The notes beneath the pieces were generated by a model. It had not been told where the DNA came from and searched no databases. It saw only the letters and a program-made list of their open reading frames with translations. The translations under genes and the position numbers were made by a program. From positions 1 to 44,288 of the forward strand of contig JAJZDM010000018.1 of assembly GCA_021806005.1 (NCBI GenBank): 44,288 nt of DNA, read 5' to 3'. This DNA is from Acidobacteriota bacterium (GTDB lineage Bacteria; Acidobacteriota; Terriglobia; Terriglobales; Acidobacteriaceae). Below, piece after piece: positions 8,088-16,132 of this stretch. Positions within the stretch are counted from its first letter, which is position 1. Every line of letters begins with the position of its first letter.

Positions 8088-11000
8088 TGGCCGCAGTGGA
8101 GGGTTCCAACCTGTCACGGGAGAGAGGCTCGTGGATCGAACGGTCCAAGCGGACGATCTTCTTCTTTGTGCTGGCGCTGACGCTGGCCGGAGGCTATGCG
8201 GCCTTCCATGTGCCGATCTCGGTGTTTCCGGACACGAACTTTCCGCGCGTGGTGATCGGCGTGGACAACGGGGTGATGCCGGCCGGGCAGATGGAGGTGA
8301 CGATCACCCAGCCGATCGAGAACGCGGTGAACAGCGTTCCAGGCCTGATGACGGTGCGTTCGAACACCAGCCGGGGCTCTGCTGAGATCAGTCTGTTCTT
8401 CAACTGGTCTGTGGATATGTTTCAGACCCTGGAGCGGGTGAACGCCGCACTGAGCAAGGTGCAGCAGGAGCTGCCATCGACGGTGCGAATTACCACCAAC
8501 CGCCTGACCTTCGCCACCTTCCCGATTCTTGGTTATAGCCTTACCTCGAATACGCTCTCTCAGACCCAGCTATGGGAGCTGGCTACCTACCAGCTTGAGC
8601 CGCCGTTGAACCGGCTGGAGGGGGTGAGCACGGTGACGGTGCAGGGAGGCGCGATCCCGGACTTCCAGGTGATTCCGAATATAGCCCGGCTGGAGGCCGC
8701 GGGCGTGACGGTCTCTGAACTGGCCAATGCGATCGATGCCTCCAATGTGATCGACTCGCCCGGTTTGTATGAGCAGAGTCACCAGCTTGTGCTGGCGCTG
8801 GTGGGCGGCCAGGTGCATAACGTTGACGGCCTGCGCAATCTGGTGGTGAAGACCACGGCCAACGGAGCGCCGGTGCGGGTGGGCGATCTGGCCCAGGTGG
8901 AGCGCGCCACCGAGCCGGGCTATACGGCCGTGACCGCCAACGGGAAGCCCGCGGTACTGATCAACATCACGCGCCAGCCCTCGGGCAATACGGTGGCCGT
9001 GGCCGACGAGGTGGCCGCGGCGTTGAAGCAGTTGCGCAGAAATCTGCCTTCCGGTGTGACGCTGCAGCCGTTTTACGATCAGTCGCAGTTGGTGCGGGAG
9101 AGCATCCGCAGCGTGCGCGACGCGATTCTGCTGGGACTGCTTCTGGCCTGCGTGATTCTGTACCTGTTCCTGCGCGACTGGCGGTCCTCGATCATTGCGG
9201 GCCTGGTGATCCCGGTGACGGTGGCGGTGACGGTGCTGGTGATGTGGCTGCTGGGAGAGAGCTTCAACCTGATGACCCTGGGCGGGCTGGCGGCGGCCAT
9301 CGGTTTGGTGATTGATGACGCCATTGTGGTGGTGGAGAACATTGTGCTGCACCGCGATGCGGGGGAGGGCCGGATCGCGGCGGTGGGCAAGGCGCTGGGA
9401 GAGATCACCACGCCGCTGATCGGGTCAACGATCACGCCGGTTGTGGTGTTTCTTCCGCTGATCACGGTGACGGGGGTTACGGGCAGCTTCTTCCGCGCGC
9501 TGGCGCTGACGATGACGGCTGCGCTGCTGACCTCGCTGGTGCTGGCGCTCTCCTGGACGCCGGGCCTGGGATTGGTGCTGTTGCGCTCGCACGGAGAAGA
9601 GGAGACGCCGGAGGGAGCCCAGCAGTCCGGGCAGCAACCTGACTGGCGTTCCGGAGAGCGGCTGGAGCAGCGATCCGGCCAGCACGAGCATGCGGGGCCG
9701 CTCCTGCAACGGATTATCGGCTGGCACCACGGGGTACTGGAGTGGAGCTTGCGGAGGCCGCTGCTGCTGGGCGCGGCTTGCGTGGTGCTGGTTGTCGGGG
9801 CGTTCTTCGCCTATCGGTCGTTGGGGTCGGATCTGCTGCCGGAGATGGATGAGGGCGGCTTTGTGCTGGACTACATTATGCCCGCGGGCAGCTCGCTGGC
9901 AGAGACCAACCGCGTGCTGGAGCATGTGGAGCAGATTCTGCGCCATACGCCCGAGGTGGAGAACACCTCGCGCCGCACCGGTCTGCAGCTTGGCCTGGCG
10001 GCGGTGACCGAGGCCAACACCGGCGACTTCACGGTGAAGCTCAAGTCGAAACGAAGCCGCAGTATCGATCAGGTGATGGAGAGCGTCCGCAAGCAGATTC
10101 TGGCGACCGAACCGGAACTCGATGTGGAGTTTACGCAGGTGCTGCAGGATATGATCGGCGATCTCTCCAACGCGCCGGAGCCGATCCAGATCAAGCTGTT
10201 CAGCGAGGATGCGCAGCTTCTGGATCAGATCGCGCCGCGCGTGGCGGCGGCGATTGGCAAGGTGAATGGCGTGGTGGACGTGGAGGATGGAGTGGAGAAC
10301 ACCAGCAGCGGCCCCGCCACCAACTTCCAGGTGGACCCGATGCTGGCGGCGCATATGGGTTTTACGCCAGCCGAGGTCGCCGAGGATGCGACCTCTATTC
10401 TGGATGGGGTGACGACGAATGCGCCGCTGATCGCCGATGGCCGTCCCTACACGATCCGCATCCGGCTCCCGAAGAATACGCGCGGCTCGCTGGATGCCAT
10501 TGAGAATACGGTGTTCAACAGCAACAGCGGGCATCTGGCGACGCTGGGGTCGATGACGCGGATTACAGAGCTGGCTCCCCAGCACGAGATCCATCGCGAG
10601 AACCTGCAGCAGTTGGTGGTGGTGACGGCGAGCCTGGAAGGAACCGACCTGGGCACGGCGGTTGCCCAGGTGCGCCGCGTGACGGACTCGCTGCATCTGC
10701 CGCCCAGCGTGCGGGTGGAGTATGGCGGCGCGTATGAGGTGCAGCAGAAGTCCTTTGCCGACCTGCTGCGGGTGCTGCTGCTGGCGCTGGTGCTGGTGTT
10801 TGGCGTGCTGTTGACGGAGTTTCGCAACCTTTCAGCTCCACTGGCTATCCTGACATCGTCGGTGCTCTCGATCGGTGGCGTGGTGTTCGCGCTGCTGGTG
10901 ACCGGGATCAGCTTCAATGTTGCTTCATTCATGGGAGCCATTATGGTGATTGGCATTGTGGCGAAGAACGGGATTCTGCTGCTGGATGCCGACGAGCGGT

Positions 11001-11257
11001 ATCGCAGGGAAGGGATGGCTCCGCGCGAGGCGATGCTGCTGGCCGCGAGGCGGCGCCTGCGCCCGATCCTGATGACGGCAGCGGCGGCGATCTGCGGAAT
11101 GTTGCCCCTGGCGTTTGCCTTTGGCGCGGGGTCGCAGATGCTGCAGCCGCTGGCGATTGCGGTGATAGGAGGCCTGCTGCTGTCGATGTTTCTGAGTCTG
11201 GTGGTGACGCCGATCGTCTACTATCTGCTGACGCGGAACGCTGCGGCGACGGCGTAG
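8087..11257 (+). CDS. RND efflux permease (AcrB/Mex type)
   Basis: 1056 residues, close to AcrB length, with 12 predicted membrane helices and two large periplasmic loops. TM4 carries GLVIDDAIVVVEN with the paired proton-relay aspartates, and TM10 carries IVAKNGILLLDADERY with the conserved lysine. These define an H+-driven inner-membrane pump. The N-terminal region, including SVFPDTNFPRV, is typical. A hydrophilic Gln/Glu-rich linker of about 50 residues (near residues 503-545) separates the halves on the cytoplasmic side. It is the last gene of the three-gene operon; its ATG overlaps the adaptor stop by one base. It lacks the metal-transport methionine clusters I would look for in CusA, so drugs, solvents or toxic metabolites are likelier, by inference. 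Confidence 0.92.
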   Translation: MAAVEGSNLSRERGSWIERSKRTIFFFVLALTLAGGYAAFHVPISVFPDTNFPRVVIGVDNGVMPAGQMEVTITQPIENAVNSVPGLMTVRSNTSRGSAEISLFFNWSVDMFQTLERVNAALSKVQQELPSTVRITTNRLTFATFPILGYSLTSNTLSQTQLWELATYQLEPPLNRLEGVSTVTVQGGAIPDFQVIPNIARLEAAGVTVSELANAIDASNVIDSPGLYEQSHQLVLALVGGQVHNVDGLRNLVVKTTANGAPVRVGDLAQVERATEPGYTAVTANGKPAVLINITRQPSGNTVAVADEVAAALKQLRRNLPSGVTLQPFYDQSQLVRESIRSVRDAILLGLLLACVILYLFLRDWRSSIIAGLVIPVTVAVTVLVMWLLGESFNLMTLGGLAAAIGLVIDDAIVVVENIVLHRDAGEGRIAAVGKALGEITTPLIGSTITPVVVFLPLITVTGVTGSFFRALALTMTAALLTSLVLALSWTPGLGLVLLRSHGEEETPEGAQQSGQQPDWRSGERLEQRSGQHEHAGPLLQRIIGWHHGVLEWSLRRPLLLGAACVVLVVGAFFAYRSLGSDLLPEMDEGGFVLDYIMPAGSSLAETNRVLEHVEQILRHTPEVENTSRRTGLQLGLAAVTEANTGDFTVKLKSKRSRSIDQVMESVRKQILATEPELDVEFTQVLQDMIGDLSNAPEPIQIKLFSEDAQLLDQIAPRVAAAIGKVNGVVDVEDGVENTSSGPATNFQVDPMLAAHMGFTPAEVAEDATSILDGVTTNAPLIADGRPYTIRIRLPKNTRGSLDAIENTVFNSNSGHLATLGSMTRITELAPQHEIHRENLQQLVVVTASLEGTDLGTAVAQVRRVTDSLHLPPSVRVEYGGAYEVQQKSFADLLRVLLLALVLVFGVLLTEFRNLSAPLAILTSSVLSIGGVVFALLVTGISFNVASFMGAIMVIGIVAKNGILLLDADERYRREGMAPREAMLLAARRRLRPILMTAAAAICGMLPLAFAFGAGSQMLQPLAIAVIGGLLLSMFLSLVVTPIVYYLLTRNAAATA

Positions 11258-11466
11258 GACCCTTGAAGTGTTGATGGCTGCCGCGATTGGTGCTCGCGTC
11301 CTGGTGGTGGAGGGCGCCGCGGCGGGTTCGCGAGGGTGGGACTCTTTGTGATTGGCGCCACGGTGACGAGCAGGGGGCAGCACTTTCTTCGTGATCAAGA
11401 AAAAGCGCGGGTTGTGAGTCGCGGAGGGATCGGGAGGCGGGTGGGTAATTTCGAGAGTCACAAAAA

Positions 11467-11483
11467 ATTCGTCCTGCACGAAT
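11467..11483. promoter_or_regulatory. Inverted repeat, candidate operator of the toxin-antitoxin operon
   Basis: ATTCGT-CCTGC-ACGAAT is a perfect 6-base inverted repeat with a 5-base centre, 34 bases upstream of the antitoxin ATG. A looser related block (AATTGCG-TAG-AACGATT) follows at 11484-11500. Antitoxins of this class commonly repress their own operon through such palindromes. The surrounding 50 bases are AT-rich against a GC-rich background. Confidence 0.5.
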
Positions 11484-11516
11484 AATTGCGTAGAACGATT
11501 CCAGAAAGGAGGACGC

Positions 11517-12239
11517 ATGGAAGCCGCAGCCCGATCCCAGGAACTCGTTGTCTGGACTGAACCCCGTGCTTTGGAGGAGGCGAGGACGATCTTTGCGCCT
11601 TACGCTCCAAGGTTTGAGACCAAGCTTCCGAAGAGATTCAAGGTCAAAGACCAGGCGAGGGTGAGCGTTGTGTATGTCTCCCATCCCAAGGAAGGCAGTG
11701 GCCTTGAAAGGATGCTTATCTCGCTTCGGGACGCCAAAGTCTCTTCGTTCCTTCTTTATGCGCCGCATCATTCGACGAGCTTCGCGTTTCATATTGGAAC
11801 AATCGTCGGGCGGCAAAAGTTTGTTCACGCGGAATTGACCGGGGACCTTCGGCATCTCAAGCAACTTCTCCGGCAGCGGAATGTTCTTGCGCATGAACCT
11901 TCGTCTACTGACCCGGAGAGCTTATCTGATTTGGCTGAAGTCAGAGGAAGGCTAGGCTTGAACCAGGCCGCTTTAGCGGAGGGGCTGAAGATTACGGTGA
12001 GGACACTCCAAAATTGGGAGGCTGGCAGAGGGACGAGTCAGATGGGCAAGAAGACAGCCGACTTGCGCGAGCTTCTTTCCCGTATGGATGATTATGTTGT
12101 CGCCCCCAGAGAGAAGGAATGGCTTTCCACTCCATTGGCTGCATTTCGGGGCAGTACGCCCAGGGAGATGATTGTCCAAGGGCGGTTGCGCGATCTGGTC
12201 CTGGAATTTGACCGCTTGCGTGAGGGGCAGCCGGTTTGA
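11517..12239 (+). CDS. Xre/MbcA/ParS-type antitoxin with extended N-terminal domain
   Basis: 240 residues. Residues 137-170 form an Xre-like helix-turn-helix (LAEVRGRLGLNQAALAEGLK, then WEAGRG). Residues about 188-236 match the MbcA/ParS/Xre C-terminal toxin-binding domain (EWLSTPLAAFRGSTPREMI...). The partner directly downstream is a RES toxin, overlapping its stop codon. The first 130 residues are unusual. They contain alternating strands and helices (VSVVYVSHP, SSFLLYAPHHSTSFAFHIG) that I cannot assign; usual Xre antitoxins of RES systems are 100-170 residues and lack this. The start at 11517 has a strong AAAGGAGG. The gene is visibly lower in G+C than its neighbours, suggesting acquisition. 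Predicted roles are toxin neutralisation and autorepression. Confidence 0.8.
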   Translation: MEAAARSQELVVWTEPRALEEARTIFAPYAPRFETKLPKRFKVKDQARVSVVYVSHPKEGSGLERMLISLRDAKVSSFLLYAPHHSTSFAFHIGTIVGRQKFVHAELTGDLRHLKQLLRQRNVLAHEPSSTDPESLSDLAEVRGRLGLNQAALAEGLKITVRTLQNWEAGRGTSQMGKKTADLRELLSRMDDYVVAPREKEWLSTPLAAFRGSTPREMIVQGRLRDLVLEFDRLREGQPV

Positions 12240-12817
12240 TCCTTACCCCCAAACAGTCGCAGCTTCTTGAGGACTGGATGGCGATGGCGTACCCGCTCGA
12301 AGGTGTCTTCTTTCGCAGCGTGGAGAGGCGGTACATGGATCCGGACGATGTGTTGAGTGGCGATGGTACAGCATCCAGGGGCGGTCGCTTTGCGGCCAAA
12401 GGCATGCGAGCGGTCTATCTTTCGGCGACTGACTCAGGGGCAGGCAGAGAGACCACGGAACGCAAGAAGAGGCTTGGCGGGGAAGCGCTCATCAACACAG
12501 CGAAGTATCCTCGCATCGTCCATGCCGTAGTTGTCAGCCTTGGCCGGGTGCTGCGGTTGAGAGACCTGTCTTCTACAAAGGAGGGGCTGGCCATACGCAA
12601 GCTCTGTCTCGACGAGGACGATCTTGCAGCGTCCATGGAGGTTGCGGCAAAGATTGAGCATGCGGGAGTTCAAGGGTGGGTCTTTCCAAGTGTCGTGAGG
12701 GGAGGCGACGACAATCTGGTCGTCTTCTGCAAGAACTATGCTTCAGGGGCGGTCCGCATCGAGAATGAAGATGAGTTCATCGCTGAGACCAAGAGGATCG
12801 CAGAGAAGAGAAGGTAG
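12236..12817 (+). CDS. RES domain toxin (NAD+-degrading type)
   Basis: 193 residues with the RES fold signature: Arg27 in FFRSVERRY, GGRF at 49-52, AVYLS with Tyr61, Glu72 in RETTE, and Ser152 in GWVFPSVVRG. These positions match the Arg-Glu-Ser set that names the family. Characterised members (MbcT, ParT and others) degrade NAD+ or ADP-ribosylate a target, and stop growth unless bound by the Xre partner. The TTG start at 12236 overlaps the antitoxin TGA and has GAGGGG 8 bases upstream; an internal ATG at 12278 would remove part of the N-terminal helix. The toxin looks intact. Its codon use is the same lower-GC style as the antitoxin. Confidence 0.85.
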   Translation: MILTPKQSQLLEDWMAMAYPLEGVFFRSVERRYMDPDDVLSGDGTASRGGRFAAKGMRAVYLSATDSGAGRETTERKKRLGGEALINTAKYPRIVHAVVVSLGRVLRLRDLSSTKEGLAIRKLCLDEDDLAASMEVAAKIEHAGVQGWVFPSVVRGGDDNLVVFCKNYASGAVRIENEDEFIAETKRIAEKRR

Positions 12818-12835
12818 CTTGAGGAGGGTCTGCTG

Positions 12836-13396
12836 GTGCGCGTCCCGGACTGGATGTGGGTGCATTTCATGGCTTGGCAAAAGACCTGGAACCCGACATC
12901 TTTCCTCGCAGTCTGGGGTGCAATTGTGTCCACTGTTACGTTGCTATGGACCCTTCGCAGAGACCTTCGAGACAATTCCGACCTCAGAGTCGAGGCGTCG
13001 CTCCGGCGTTTCGGTTCGCGCGACCTAGACAGGAGGCGATTTATGGCGAGCCCTGCGTTGAATATGCAGGGCTTGGACGATCGACTCTACGTCGTAATCT
13101 CTGTGACCAACGTTGGACGCCGCAAGATACAGTGGGCGGGCTGGGGTGGCGAGTATCGCGAGCGGGTCAATGGCCGGGATAAGTTCCAGATCAGCCCACA
13201 GGATCTCCCACGCATCCTTGAGGAGCAGGCGCATCACGTTGAGTGGGCATTTCTCGACCCGCAGCTCGTCAACGGGAACGTGAGGCGGCTTTTTATCTGG
13301 GGCGTTGCCGGCAGGAAGTGGTACGTTTCACGCCGCAACATGCGGACGCTACTGGCCGACATTCAGAAGTTTGCCACGGACCAGCCACGAATTTGA
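12836..13396 (+). CDS. Hypothetical membrane-anchored protein linked to the TA pair
   Basis: 186 residues starting at a GTG with GAGGAGGG 7 bases upstream, only 18 bases after the RES toxin stop. It is therefore likely part of the same transcript. One membrane helix near the N-terminus (about residues 20-42, SFLAVWGAIVSTVTLLWTL) is followed by a charged segment. After it is a soluble domain with strands such as LYVVISVTNVGRRKIQWAGW, reminiscent of Ig-like or beta-sandwich domains in small accessory proteins of mobile regions. I do not recognise a family and see no catalytic motif. It could be an island passenger or a third component of the TA locus. Its G+C is low like the pair before it. Confidence 0.6.
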   Translation: MRVPDWMWVHFMAWQKTWNPTSFLAVWGAIVSTVTLLWTLRRDLRDNSDLRVEASLRRFGSRDLDRRRFMASPALNMQGLDDRLYVVISVTNVGRRKIQWAGWGGEYRERVNGRDKFQISPQDLPRILEEQAHHVEWAFLDPQLVNGNVRRLFIWGVAGRKWYVSRRNMRTLLADIQKFATDQPRI

Positions 13397-13485
13397 GGTG
13401 GGGACCATTTGGGTCGGTCGGCATGCGGCGTCGGGATCCGTTGGTTTCGCATCTTCAAAAGAGCGCAAAGACGCTGGCTGCGATG

Positions 13486-13497
13486 TAGTATCGCGAG
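13486..13497 (+). promoter_or_regulatory. Leaderless-type -10 element of the amidase gene
   Basis: TAGTAT (13486-13491) is followed by six bases and then the ATG at 13498, so transcription is expected to begin at or next to the start codon. There is no Shine-Dalgarno before the ATG. Confidence 0.5.
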
Positions 13498-15495
13498 ATG
13501 AGATCAAACCAGGCGTACGATAGCGAACGGCTCGACGCAACCCGCCGGAGATTGCTGGCGGTCTCCGCGGCTGCCGGAGTGGGAGGCACGCTGTTTCCCG
13601 GGGCGTTGCTGGGATTGGTGTTTCCGGCGGCGATGGAGGCGCAGGCCGCCGGGTCGGCTCCCGGTGAGCCCGCCGCAGGCCCGGCACCCGCCGGCGGCAA
13701 GCCTGCCGCATCGAGGGATGCGCAGGAATGGCCCAAGGTGACGGCACAGATGATCGAGGCGGCGGCGGCGATTGCCGCGGTGAAGCTGACGCCAGAGCAG
13801 ATCCAGATGATGCTGGATGGCGTGTCCGAGCAGCGAAGGATGGCGCTTGAGGTCCGCAAGCTGGATCTGCCCAATCGGGTGGCTCCCACGGCGGTGTTCA
13901 ACCCGGTACCGGCGGGGACGCCGGACCCCAAGGCGGCCCAGGCGCGGCCGGTGGGGGTAGGTCCTGCGCCCTCGGTCGCCGGGATCTCCTCCTCTGAAGA
14001 GGAGAAGGTGGCCTTTGCGACGGTGCGCCAGCTCGGCGAGCTGCTGCGCCTGCGCAAGCTGAGTTCGGTGGAGCTTACCCGGCTCTATCTGGGGCGCTTG
14101 AAGCGCTACGACCCGATGCTGCACTTTGTCATCACGCTGACCGAAGAGCGCGCGCTGGGCCAGGCTGCGGTGGCGGATCGCGCGTTTGCCGCGGGCCAGG
14201 ACCGTGGTCCATTGCAGGGCATTCCCTGGGGCGCCAAAGATCTGCTGGCGGTGAAGGGCTATCCCACGACGTGGGGTGCGGCGGGCTTTGAGCAGCAGAG
14301 CTTTGCGGAAGATGCTGTGGTGGTCAAGCGCCTGGATGCGGCCGGAGCGGTGCTGGTGGCCAAGCTGAGCATGGGAGCGCTGGCGATGGGGGATCTGTGG
14401 GGTTATCCCGAGGGCAGTGGCAAGGCCGGCGGGAGAACCCGGAATCCGTGGAATCCCAGGCAGGGCAGCTCCGGCAGTTCGGCGGGCAGCGCCAGCGCGA
14501 CCGCAGCCGGCTGCGTGGGCTTTGCGATTGGGACCGAGACGCTGGGCAGCATCGCTTCGCCGAGCACGCGCTGCGGGGTGACGGGGCTGCGCCCCAGCTT
14601 TGGCCTGGTGCCGCGCACCGGCGCGATGGCGTTGAGTTGGTCGATGGACAAGATCGGCCCGATTGCGCGCTCCGTGGAGGATTGTGCGCTGGTGCTCAAC
14701 GCGATCTACGGGCCGGACGGGTACGACCAGAGCGTGCAGCCGGCGCCCTTTCATGCCGATCTGACGGAGGGTTGGGAGAGTCTGCGGGTGGGCTACATCG
14801 CCAAAGCGTTTGCGGCGCCCACTTTGATGCCGGTTGCGCCGGAGGAGGGCGGCAAGCTGAGTCCAGCGGCGCGAAAGAGGCTGGAGGAGCAGCGCAGCAG
14901 AGATCTGGCGCAGCGCAGGTACGATCATCGCTTCCACGCCCGGACGCTGGAGGTGCTGCGCGCCATGGGTGTGAGGCTCACGCCAGTGGAGCTTCCCGGC
15001 TTCCACTTCTCCTCACTGCTGAACATTCTGGACGCCGAGGCCGCCGCTGCGTTCGACGATCTCACCACGTCGGGACGGGATGCATTGCTGGCCGGCCAGG
15101 CGGCGGATGACTGGCCCAACATCTTCCGCGCAGGGCGGCTGATTCCGGCAGTGGAGTACATCCAGGCCGAGCGTGGACGAAGCCTGGCGCTGGCGGCGAT
15201 GCACCAGCTCTTTGCCAACTTTGATGTGATTGTGACGCCCAGCGACGGAGAGCAGTTGGTCGCCACGAACCTTTGTGGCCAGCCGGCGCTGATCGTTCCC
15301 AACGGGCTGCGCGGACCGGATGCTCCACCGTTTGTTGCCGGGGCGGAGGATCCGTGGCCGGACTACGGCGGGCCCGGTACGCCGGTCTCGATCACCTTTC
15401 TTGCTCCGCTGTATGAGGACACCAAGGCTGCCCGGCTGGCGCACGCCTATCAGGAGAAGGCCGGGTTCCAGGGGCTGCACCCGAAGCTGGGCTGA
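13498..15495 (+). CDS. Tat-exported amidase signature family enzyme
   Basis: 665 residues. A twin-arginine signal (TRRRLLAVSAAAG, then a hydrophobic stretch to about residue 48) indicates folded export. About 115 residues of Ala/Pro-rich and helical sequence precede the amidase domain. The Ser-cisSer-Lys triad is visible: Lys247 (WGAKD), Ser324/325 (QGSSGSSAG) and nucleophile Ser351 (TETLGSIASP). The family hydrolyses amide bonds, and GatA, FAAH and secreted acidobacterial amidases belong here. The extracytoplasmic location excludes a tRNA amidotransferase role, so the substrate is probably an external amide or peptide. The gene converges on yqeY with only 24 bases between stops. It lies immediately after the low-GC island. 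Confidence 0.9.
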   Translation: MRSNQAYDSERLDATRRRLLAVSAAAGVGGTLFPGALLGLVFPAAMEAQAAGSAPGEPAAGPAPAGGKPAASRDAQEWPKVTAQMIEAAAAIAAVKLTPEQIQMMLDGVSEQRRMALEVRKLDLPNRVAPTAVFNPVPAGTPDPKAAQARPVGVGPAPSVAGISSSEEEKVAFATVRQLGELLRLRKLSSVELTRLYLGRLKRYDPMLHFVITLTEERALGQAAVADRAFAAGQDRGPLQGIPWGAKDLLAVKGYPTTWGAAGFEQQSFAEDAVVVKRLDAAGAVLVAKLSMGALAMGDLWGYPEGSGKAGGRTRNPWNPRQGSSGSSAGSASATAAGCVGFAIGTETLGSIASPSTRCGVTGLRPSFGLVPRTGAMALSWSMDKIGPIARSVEDCALVLNAIYGPDGYDQSVQPAPFHADLTEGWESLRVGYIAKAFAAPTLMPVAPEEGGKLSPAARKRLEEQRSRDLAQRRYDHRFHARTLEVLRAMGVRLTPVELPGFHFSSLLNILDAEAAAAFDDLTTSGRDALLAGQAADDWPNIFRAGRLIPAVEYIQAERGRSLALAAMHQLFANFDVIVTPSDGEQLVATNLCGQPALIVPNGLRGPDAPPFVAGAEDPWPDYGGPGTPVSITFLAPLYEDTKAARLAHAYQEKAGFQGLHPKLG

Positions 15496-15519
15496 GACGG
15501 AGCTGTGGACGAGGGAGGG

Positions 15520-15999
15520 TCAGCCCTTGGCAAGTTCGGCCTTGACCAGTTCGCTGACCAGCTTGCCGTCAGCGCGCAGTCCGCTGGCGGCGATTCTCTG
15601 CTGGGCAGCCTTCATCACCACGCCCATCTCCCGGGGGCCGGGGCGCGTACCGCCGTTTTCGCCGGTGAGCTGTTCCACGGCGGCCAGCACCAGGGAGCGC
15701 AGCTCATCGGCGCCCGCCGCCTGGGGCATATAGCTCTCGATCCATGCGATCTCTGCCTGCTCTTTGGCGGCCAGCTCCGGGCGGCCGCCTTTGGTGAACT
15801 GTTCGACGCTCTCGCGGCGCTGCTTGAGCAGGGTGGTGAGAATGGCCTGCTCTTCGGCATCGGTCAGCGGCTCACGCTTGTCGATCTCCTTGCTGCGCAG
15901 GGCTGATTTGACCATCCGCAGGGCGGTGAGCTGGTCCTGCCGGCGCGCCTTCATCGCCTCCACAATATCCTTGCCTAGCTTGTCTCCAATCGCAGCCAT
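15520..15999 (-). CDS. GatB/YqeY domain protein
   Basis: 159 residues, the usual length for stand-alone YqeY proteins. The domain begins MAAIGDKLGKDIVEAMKAR and contains QLTALRMVKSALRSKEID, GGRPELAAKEQAEIAWIESY and MGVVMKAAQQ, which match the family. YqeY is related to the tail domain of GatB and is thought to bind tRNA or act in amidotransfer quality control; its function is not settled. The ATG at 15999 is supported by GGAGAGG about 7 bases upstream and by the conserved start; the longer open frame upstream is not conserved in character. It is divergent from the aminotransferase gene and convergent with the amidase gene. Confidence 0.88.
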   Translation of the reverse strand: MAAIGDKLGKDIVEAMKARRQDQLTALRMVKSALRSKEIDKREPLTDAEEQAILTTLLKQRRESVEQFTKGGRPELAAKEQAEIAWIESYMPQAAGADELRSLVLAAVEQLTGENGGTRPGPREMGVVMKAAQQRIAASGLRADGKLVSELVKAELAKG

Positions 16000-16119
16000 G
16001 ATGAGTCCTCTCCGAGCGTTGGGGCGTCTGAGCCTTCGTGCTTCCACGCCTGGCGGGTGGTGCCGGCGGGCGGCGCCCCTGATTAGTGTACCGGGGTGGG
16101 CTCCGGCCGGGTGAGCGGA

Positions 16120-16132
16120 TAAAATAGAGGCT
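16120..16132 (+). promoter_or_regulatory. Leaderless-type -10 element of the aminotransferase gene
   Basis: TAAAAT (16120-16125) lies seven bases before the ATG at 16133. The intervening AGAGGCT contains AGAGG, but it is too close to the ATG to act as a normal Shine-Dalgarno. Confidence 0.45.

Noticed and set aside
9425-10696. 423-residue minus-strand open frame inside the RND permease gene
   Set aside because: The translation is rich in His, Arg and Gln, typical of the antisense frame of a GC-rich coding sequence; the plus-strand gene is unambiguous.
11337-11486. Short open frame of about 50 codons before the antitoxin gene
   Set aside because: No Shine-Dalgarno and no recognisable sequence; it runs through the candidate operator and looks like non-coding DNA.
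13504-15006. 500-residue minus-strand frame opposite the amidase
   Set aside because: No family resemblance, His/Arg/Gln-rich; the amidase triad and Tat signal are on the plus strand.
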